Source: Streptomyces hyaluromycini (GTDB taxonomy: Bacteria > Actinomycetota > Actinomycetes > Streptomycetales > Streptomycetaceae). From it: a DNA stretch of 64,000 nucleotides. This document shows, one piece after another, positions 58,319-64,000 of the stretch; the stretch's first letter is position 1, and the number at the start of each line of letters is the position of its first letter. Location: the NCBI RefSeq assembly GCF_002217755.1, contig NZ_BCFL01000016.1, forward strand, positions 351,565-415,564, read 5' to 3'. Made by a program: the position numbers and the translations under genes. The notes beneath the pieces were generated by a model. The model was not told where the DNA came from and ran no database searches. It was given only the letters and a program-made list of their open reading frames with translations.

Positions 58319-58773
58319 TGCACCGTCAACTCCCCTCCTGGGAGCGGCGGTCCGGCAGACCGCCGAATTGCACGGCAGGATCCGCCCGTTGGTGTTGCTC
58401 CGTGGTTCCGGGGGCATGTCGCGCCCGCAAACTTCCCCTCACATACCGGGCTTTCCCCTCGGACTTACGAGGGTTTTACGACACCCCCTGCTCGGACCGC
58501 ACCCGACAACGGTTCGCATACCGGACGTGAACATCCGGTCAACGAACGATTTCCGGCCAAATTTCTGACGCGGTCCTGACAGGTGGCGTTTTCTGCTGCC
58601 ACTCTTCCCACGGCCGACTCACAGCAACCCCACAGCTTCACCCCCGCCGCCGCTGTCGAGTCCGGTACTGCACACGCACACGGTTCCGCGCTTCGCCCAG
58701 TTCTGCCCGGCCGGCCCACCCGCCGTCCGGATCTCCCCTGGCCGTGTGACCCGCGGCCACGCAGAAGGAGTCA
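58319..58773. other. 455-base divergent promoter region between amt and the first M4 protease
   Basis: It holds the promoters of both genes. On the protease side, GGTCCTGACAGGTG (from 58573) and CACTCTTCC recur upstream of the second protease gene (GGTCCTGACATGT from 60950), which suggests a shared promoter or activator site. On the amt side I looked for GlnR-type boxes (GTnAC-n6-GaAAC) and saw only weak partial matches. No gene is seen. Confidence 0.55.
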
Positions 58774-60825
58774 GTGTTGAGCAGCACTTCCTCTCGCAGA
58801 CGCACCCCCCACAGCACGTACCGCCGCACCGCAGCGGTGGCCCTCGCGGGCGTCACCGCCCTGATCGCCGCGGCCGCCCAGTCGGGCGCCGCCAGCGCCG
58901 CCCCGGCCGCCCCGCAGCTCGGCCGGGTCAACCCGGCCCACGCGGCCGTCAGGCTCTCCCCCTCGCAGCGCGCGGAACTGCTCCGCGACGCGAGCGGCGA
59001 ACGGGCCGCCACCGCCAAGGCGATAGGCCTCGGCGCCAAGGAGAAGCTGGTCGTCAAGGACGTCGTGAAGGACGCCGACGGCACCCTGCACACCCGCTAC
59101 GAGCGCACCTACGCCGGTCTGCCGGTGCTCGGCGGCGACCTGGTCGTCGACACCGCCAAGTCGGGCGCCACCGAGCGGGTCGTCAAGGCGAACAACGCCA
59201 CGCTCAAGGTCGCCGACCTGACCCCGGCCAAGAGCGCGGCGAGCGCCGAGAAGACGGCCCTCGCCGCCGCCAGGACGCTGGGTTCCACCAAGTCCGCGGC
59301 CGACGGCGCCCGCAAGGTCATCTGGGCCGGCCACGGCACCCCCGTCCTCGCCTACGAGACCATCGTCGGCGGCTTCCAGGACGACGGCACCCCCAACCAG
59401 CTGCACGTCATCACCGATGCCGCCACCGGCAAGAAGCTCTTCCAGTACCAGGGCATCGAGAACGTCACCGGCACCGGCAACACCCAGTACAGCGGGACGG
59501 TGTCGCTGTCGACGACCCAGTCGGGTTCGACGTACAACCTGACCGACGGCGACCGCGGCGGCCACAAGACGTACAACCTGAACCACGGCACCTCGGGCAC
59601 CGGCACGCTGTTCTCGCAGTCGAGCAACACCTGGGGCAACAGCACCACGTCGAACGCCGCCACCGCGGGTGCCGACGCGCACTACGGGGCCGCCGAGACC
59701 TGGGACTTCTACAAGAACACCTTCGGCCGCAGCGGCATCAAGAACAACGGCGTCGGCGCCTACTCCCGCGTCCACTACGGCAACTCGTACGTGAACGCCT
59801 TCTGGGACGACGGCTGCTTCTGCATGACCTACGGCGACGGCTCCGGCAACGCGGACCCGCTGACCGCCCTCGACGTGGCCGGCCACGAGATGAGCCACGG
59901 CGTCACCGCCAACACCGCCGGCCTCAACTACAGCGGCGAGTCCGGCGGCCTCAACGAGGCCACCTCGGACATCTTCGGCACCGGCGTGGAGTTCTACGCG
60001 GCCAACTCGACCGACGTCGGCGACTACCTCATCGGCGAGAAGATCAACATCAACGGCGACGGCACCCCGCTGCGCTACATGGACAAGCCGAGCAAGGACG
60101 GCGGCTCCGCGGACAGCTGGTACTCCGGCGTCGGCAACCTCGACGTGCACTACTCGTCCGGCGTCGCCAACCACTTCTTCTACCTGCTGAGCGAGGGCAG
60201 CGGCGCCAAGGTCATCAACGGCGTCAGCTACAACTCGCCCACGTCGGACGGCCTTCCGGTCACCGGCATCGGCCGGGACAAGGCGCTGCAGATCTGGTAC
60301 CGGGCGCTCACCACCAAGTTCACCTCGACCACCAACTACGCGGCCGCCCGCACCGGCACCCTCGCGGCGGCGGGCGAGCTGTACGGCACCACCAGCACCG
60401 AGTACAAGGCGGTGCAGGACGCCTGGGCGGCCGTGGCGGTCGGCGCGCGCTCCGGCGGCGGCGGTGGCGGTACGGGCACCTCGTACGAGAGCAACACGCC
60501 TGTGTCGATTCCGGACAACGGGCCCGCGGTCACCTCGTCGATCACGGTCTCCGGCCGGACCGGCAACGCGCCGAGCAACTTGCAGGTAACGCCGAATATC
60601 AGCCACACGTGGCGTGGCGACCTGGTGATCGACCTCGTCGGTCCGTCCGGGACGTCGTACCGCCTGAAGAACTTCAGCTCGTCCGACTCGGCGGACAACG
60701 TGACGGACACCTACACGGTGAACGCCTCATCCGAATCGGCCAATGGCACCTGGCAGTTGAAGGTCCAGGACCAGGCCGCGCAGGACGTCGGCACGATCAA
60801 CGGGTGGAAGCTGACCTTCCCCTAA
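58774..60825 (+). CDS. Secreted M4 (thermolysin-like) metalloprotease with C-terminal P-domain
   Basis: 683 residues from a GTG with GAAGGAG upstream. Signal peptide (about 1-43), FTP/PepSY propeptide, then the M4 catalytic domain with VAGHEMSHGVTANTAG (HExxH near 371) and the third ligand in GGLNEATSD. A Gly-rich linker leads to a proprotein-convertase P-domain (about 555-683, SSITVSGRTGNAPSNLQV, SHTWRGDLVIDLVGPSG). It is an extracellular neutral protease made as a self-cleaved precursor. The neighbour downstream is a close paralogue without the P-domain. Confidence 0.95.
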   Translation: MLSSTSSRRRTPHSTYRRTAAVALAGVTALIAAAAQSGAASAAPAAPQLGRVNPAHAAVRLSPSQRAELLRDASGERAATAKAIGLGAKEKLVVKDVVKDADGTLHTRYERTYAGLPVLGGDLVVDTAKSGATERVVKANNATLKVADLTPAKSAASAEKTALAAARTLGSTKSAADGARKVIWAGHGTPVLAYETIVGGFQDDGTPNQLHVITDAATGKKLFQYQGIENVTGTGNTQYSGTVSLSTTQSGSTYNLTDGDRGGHKTYNLNHGTSGTGTLFSQSSNTWGNSTTSNAATAGADAHYGAAETWDFYKNTFGRSGIKNNGVGAYSRVHYGNSYVNAFWDDGCFCMTYGDGSGNADPLTALDVAGHEMSHGVTANTAGLNYSGESGGLNEATSDIFGTGVEFYAANSTDVGDYLIGEKININGDGTPLRYMDKPSKDGGSADSWYSGVGNLDVHYSSGVANHFFYLLSEGSGAKVINGVSYNSPTSDGLPVTGIGRDKALQIWYRALTTKFTSTTNYAAARTGTLAAAGELYGTTSTEYKAVQDAWAAVAVGARSGGGGGGTGTSYESNTPVSIPDNGPAVTSSITVSGRTGNAPSNLQVTPNISHTWRGDLVIDLVGPSGTSYRLKNFSSSDSADNVTDTYTVNASSESANGTWQLKVQDQAAQDVGTINGWKLTFP

Positions 60826-60847
60826 CCGCAGGTAACAGAGCCGGGCA

Positions 60848-60894
60848 ACGGGCGCCGTCCGGGGGGATCCTCCCCTCGGGCGGCGCCCGTTTTA
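60848..60894 (+). terminator. Rho-independent terminator after the first M4 protease
   Basis: Arms ACGGGCGCCG (60848-60857) and CGGCGCCCGT (60881-60890) are perfect. The loop has an inner G-run/C-run pairing, and TTT follows directly. This is one of the few hairpins here with a T-tract. Confidence 0.85.
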
Positions 60895-61075
60895 CATGCC
60901 CGCAACGTTCACCCAACACCTGCTTTTCGGCCAACATCACTTCAGGGTCCTGACATGTACGCGACCTTGATGTCACTCTTCCATCACCCGTCGCACAGCA
61001 CAGCAACTTCACATCCCCACAGCCGGGCCGGTAACCCCACTCCGCCCGGACTCCCCACACCATGAAGGAGCTTGA

Positions 61076-62722
61076 GTGAGCCCCCTCTACGCGCGTCACA
61101 AGCGCACGACGCTCGCCATCGCCACCGCTGTCGCCGCCGGCGCCCTCCTGACCACAGGTATGACCGCGAACGCCTCGGCCGTCGACAAGAAGCCGCTGGC
61201 CGCCGCCCCCACGCTGCTCTCCAACTCCGCCCGCACCGCCCTGATCAAGAAGGCGGACGCGAACGTCGCCGAGACGGCCAAGCAGATAGGCCTCGGCACC
61301 AAGGAGAAGCTGGTCGTCAAGGATGTCGTGAAGGACGTCGACGGCACCGTCCACACGCGCTACGAGCGCACCTACGCGGGCCTGCCCGTCCTCGGCGGCG
61401 ACATCGTCGTGCACACCTCCAAGGCCGGCAAGACCGAGGGCGTCACCAAGGCGACCAAGGCGACCATCAAGGTGGCCTCCCTGAAGCCGCAGCTCACCGT
61501 CGCCAAGGCGGAGAAGGCGGCCCTCACCGCCGCCAGGACGCTGGGCTCCACCAAGTCCGCGGCCGACGGCGCCCGCAAGGTCATCTGGGCCGGCCACGGC
61601 ACCCCCGTCCTCGCCTACGAGACCATCGTCGGCGGCTTCCAGGACGACGGCACCCCCAACCAGCTGCACGTCATCACCGACGCGGCCACCGGCAAGAAGC
61701 TCTTCGAGTACCAGGGCATCGAGAACGCCACCGGTACCGGCAAGACGCTGTACTCCGGCACGGTCAGCCTCACCACCACGCTGTCGGGCACGACGTACTC
61801 GCTGACCGACGCCTCCCGCGGCAGCCACAAGACGTACAACCTGAAGCACACCACGAGCTCCGGCACCGGCACCCTGTTCACCAACACCACCAACACCTGG
61901 GGCACCGGCGCCGCTTCCAGCTCCACCACCGACGTGACCGCGGCCGCCGACGCCGCCTACGGCGCGCAGGAGACCTGGGACTTCTACAAGAACACCTTCG
62001 GCCGCAGCGGCATCAAGAACGACGGTGTCGGCGCCTACTCCCGCGTCCACTACGGCAGCTCCTACGTGAACGCGTTCTGGGACGACAGCTGCTTCTGCAT
62101 GACCTACGGCGACGGCTCCAGCAACACCCACCCGCTGACCTCGCTGGACGTGGCCGGCCACGAGATGAGCCACGGCGTCACCGCCAACACCGCCGGCCTC
62201 AACTACAGCGGCGAGTCCGGCGGCCTCAACGAGGCCACCTCGGACATCTTCGGCACGGGTGTCGAGTTCTACGCCAACAACGCCTCCGACCCCGGTGACT
62301 ACCTCATCGGCGAGAAGATCGACATCAACGGCGACGGCTCCCCGCTGCGCTACATGGACCAGCCCAGCAAGGACGGCGGCTCCGCCAACTACTGGTCCTC
62401 CTCGGTCGGCAACCTCGACGTGCACTACTCGTCGGGCGTCGCCAACCACTTCTTCTACCTGCTGTCCGAGGGCAGCGGCGCGAAGACGATCAACGGGGTG
62501 TCCTACAACTCCCCGACCTACAACGGCTCCACGGTCACCGGCATCGGCCGGGACAAGGCGCTGCAGATCTGGTACAAGGCGCTGACGACGTACTTCACGT
62601 CGACCACCAACTACAAGTCGGCCCGCACCGGCACGCTGTCCGCGGCGGCCGCGCTGTACGGCTCCGGCTCCACCGAGTACAACGCGGTGGCGGCGGCCTG
62701 GACGGCGGTCAACGTCAGCTGA
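61076..62722 (+). CDS. Secreted M4 (thermolysin-like) metalloprotease, no P-domain
   Basis: 548 residues from a GTG with AAGGAG upstream. Signal (about 1-34), propeptide, then the catalytic domain with VAGHEMSHGV near 361 and GGLNEATSDIF. The length is normal for the family without an extra C-terminal domain. Protein and DNA are very close to the preceding protease over long stretches, including 134 identical bases in the propeptide (61547-61680). Tandem duplication followed by gain or loss of the P-domain explains the pair. Confidence 0.95.
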   Translation: MSPLYARHKRTTLAIATAVAAGALLTTGMTANASAVDKKPLAAAPTLLSNSARTALIKKADANVAETAKQIGLGTKEKLVVKDVVKDVDGTVHTRYERTYAGLPVLGGDIVVHTSKAGKTEGVTKATKATIKVASLKPQLTVAKAEKAALTAARTLGSTKSAADGARKVIWAGHGTPVLAYETIVGGFQDDGTPNQLHVITDAATGKKLFEYQGIENATGTGKTLYSGTVSLTTTLSGTTYSLTDASRGSHKTYNLKHTTSSGTGTLFTNTTNTWGTGAASSSTTDVTAAADAAYGAQETWDFYKNTFGRSGIKNDGVGAYSRVHYGSSYVNAFWDDSCFCMTYGDGSSNTHPLTSLDVAGHEMSHGVTANTAGLNYSGESGGLNEATSDIFGTGVEFYANNASDPGDYLIGEKIDINGDGSPLRYMDQPSKDGGSANYWSSSVGNLDVHYSSGVANHFFYLLSEGSGAKTINGVSYNSPTYNGSTVTGIGRDKALQIWYKALTTYFTSTTNYKSARTGTLSAAAALYGSGSTEYNAVAAAWTAVNVS

Positions 62723-62741
62723 CCCCGCCCCCAGCGGTACA

Positions 62742-62779
62742 GGCGGGCCCCCGGGGAGAAGGCGTCCCGGGGGCCCGCC
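62742..62779 (+). terminator. Perfect 14-bp terminator hairpin after the second M4 protease
   Basis: GGCGGGCCCCCGGG (62742-62755) and CCCGGGGGCCCGCC (62766-62779) pair perfectly around a 10-base loop, 20 bases after the protease stop and just before the next start at 62794. It may also affect the expression of the DUF1990 gene. Confidence 0.85.
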
Positions 62780-62793
62780 CTACGCTCTCTCCC

Positions 62794-63306
62794 ATGTCCT
62801 TCACGTACGAGGCGGTCGGCGCCACTCGCGAGAGCCTCGCCGCCTGCCCGCCGGGCTTCCACCCGCTGCACGTGCGCACGCGCATAGGCGAGGGCCAGGA
62901 AGTCTTCCACCGGGCCGCCGAGGCGGTCCTCACCTGGGAACTCCACCGCGCCCTCGGCGTGGGCATCGACGCCACCGCCGACCGCGCGGCCCCCGGCGTC
63001 GACGTCACCGTCACCCTGGCCGGCCTCATCAAGGCCCCCTGCCGCATCGTCTGGACGGCCGAGGAGTCGCGCCGCGCCGGCTGGGCCTACGGCACCCTCA
63101 CCGGCCACCCCGAATCCGGCGAGGAGGCCTTCGTCGTCGACCGCACCGGCGACGGCACGGTCTGGCTCACGGTCGCGGCCTTCAGCAGACCCGCCAAGTG
63201 GTACGCCCGCGCGGGCGGCGCGGCGACCCGGGGGCTGCAGCACGCGTATGCGCGGAGGTGCGGGGCGGTGCTCAGGAGACTGTGCGCAGAGTCGGCCGAG
63301 GACTGA
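62794..63306 (+). CDS. DUF1990-family protein
   Basis: 170 residues. It follows the DUF1990 pattern: TYEAVGATR at the start, HVRTRIGEGQEVFHRAAEAV, then GTLTGHPESGEEAFVVDR and FSRPAKWYARAGG near the end. The family is common in actinobacteria and has no established biochemical function. It is cytoplasmic, with no membrane segment. Only 14 bases separate the preceding terminator from its start, so its promoter must overlap that hairpin or lie in the protease gene. Confidence 0.88.
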   Translation: MSFTYEAVGATRESLAACPPGFHPLHVRTRIGEGQEVFHRAAEAVLTWELHRALGVGIDATADRAAPGVDVTVTLAGLIKAPCRIVWTAEESRRAGWAYGTLTGHPESGEEAFVVDRTGDGTVWLTVAAFSRPAKWYARAGGAATRGLQHAYARRCGAVLRRLCAESAED

Positions 63307-63401
63307 CCGGCGTTTCACGTCCGTCGGCGCCGCGAAGAGATCGCCGTGCGGGGCCGCGGCCTGCCGCTCGGCCGGTTGTCCCTGCCCGCTCACCGTGTGG
63401 G

Positions 63402-64000
63402 TCAGATGTAGGTGAAGGGGACGGCGTTGCTGTTGCCGGCCGGGGTGTGGACTTGGACGCCGACCGTTCCGGCCGCGTGGGCCGGAGCCGTCGCGACGAC
63501 GACGCTGTCCGAGAACACGACGAACGCGGCCGGGATTCCTCCGAAGGTCACGGAGTCGGTGAAGGTGAGGTTGGAGCCGCTGATGGTGACGGAGTCACCG
63601 CCCGACGTCGAGCCCTCGTTCGGGATGAGAACCGTGATCGTGGGGGTGCCCAGGTATGTGAAGTACGGGTTGCCCGGGCCCAAGGTGCTGGTGCCGCCGG
63701 GTGTGGTCACGGTGACCACGACCGTGCCGGTTCCGGCAGGGGCGATCGCCGTCACCTGACTGTCGGAGACCACCGTGAAGCTGGTGGCGGGGTTCGCGCC
63801 GAAGTCGACGGCGGTGGCGAGGGCCAGGCCGCTGCCGGTGATGACGACGCTGGTACCGCCGGACTCCGGACCGGAGTGCGGCTCCACGTCGATGACGACG
63901 GGGGCGGCGACGTAGATGTACGGCAGGGGGTTACTGGTGCCCCCCGGCGTGGTCACGGTCACGTTCACCGCGGACGGTGGCCCTGCGGGGGCGGTGACGG
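63402..64000 (-). CDS. IPT/TIG-repeat protein, C-terminal part, runs off the window
   Basis: The reverse-strand frame stays open to the window edge, so the start lies beyond 64000. The visible 199 residues are two to three repeats of about 85 residues. Each has PHSGPESGGTSVVITGSG or PNEGSTSGGDSVTISGS, then a strand with VTFGG/VDFGA, and ends VTVTTPGGTS, typical IPT/TIG immunoglobulin-like modules. It ends HTPAGNSNAVPFTYI with no anchor, so it is probably secreted, with more repeats upstream. It may act in adhesion or carbohydrate binding. Confidence 0.85.
   Translation of the reverse strand, partial: VTAPAGPPSAVNVTVTTPGGTSNPLPYIYVAAPVVIDVEPHSGPESGGTSVVITGSGLALATAVDFGANPATSFTVVSDSQVTAIAPAGTGTVVVTVTTPGGTSTLGPGNPYFTYLGTPTITVLIPNEGSTSGGDSVTISGSNLTFTDSVTFGGIPAAFVVFSDSVVVATAPAHAAGTVGVQVHTPAGNSNAVPFTYI

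Noticed and set aside
58319..58460. GlnR-box candidate upstream of amt
   Set aside because: Only partial matches to GTnAC and GaAAC with wrong spacing were found.

Overview
The window is high-GC chromosomal DNA from a Streptomyces-type actinobacterium. The signs are dense genes with strong third-position GC, frequent GTG/TTG starts, 4-base GTGA/ATGA start-stop overlaps, GC-rich hairpins without U-tracts, Tat/lipoprotein signals, and typical Streptomyces families (ScARP-type guanine ADP-ribosyltransferase, SseB-like proteins, paired ABC exporters, secreted M4 proteases). From memory the core gene order resembles the Streptomyces coelicolor SCO5447-SCO5481 region, with insertions. I could not check this.

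Layout. 1-81: N-terminus of a TRIC-family channel. 0.1-1.5 kb: secreted M1 peptidase. 1.6-8.4 kb: a minus-strand oligopeptide ABC operon (permease, binding protein, permease, two ATPases). The last ATPase carries ten 13-residue acidic repeats. 8.8-11.3 kb: two SseB-like proteins and a P-loop protein. 11.5-16.1 kb: tandem glycine riboswitch followed by gcvT-gcvH-glyA-sdaA, a glycine-to-serine-to-pyruvate unit. 16.1-27.0 kb: an apparent accessory signalling island with a Ser/Thr kinase, an FHA protein, a membrane-spanning STAND-like NTPase, a 73-residue two-motif protein, a Crp/Fnr regulator, a nucleotidyl-cyclase-like protein, a small helical protein, PP2C phosphatase, atypical kinase, vWA protein and a membrane peptide. 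Four proteins of this island carry short amyloid/RHIM-like motifs of two types. This is the best candidate for an undescribed system.

27.0-45.3 kb: mixed metabolism, secreted enzymes and regulators. These are PfkB kinase, PI-PLC, GH25 muramidase, F420-dependent-type reductase, quinone oxidoreductase with divergent AraC regulator, EF-hand protein, MerR regulator, a frameshifted GNAT, ScARP homologue, beta-propeller lipoprotein, a deacetylase-like protein with an altered motif 1, anti-sigma-type ATPase, enoyl-CoA hydratase, two L,D-transpeptidases and GlgX. A lower-GC dihydropteroate-synthase-like gene containing a TTA codon follows a 36-codon Tat-signal remnant.

45.3-56.5 kb: a LuxR-type two-component system with an ABC-2 exporter, then two heterodimeric ABC exporters. 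Two of these ABC genes contain in-frame copies of a palindromic repeat also found between genes in this window. 56.5-58.3 kb: amt-glnK. 58.8-62.7 kb: two tandem thermolysin-like proteases with near-identical segments. The end holds a DUF1990 protein and an incomplete IPT/TIG-repeat protein.

I see no rRNA, tRNA, IS element or CRISPR array.
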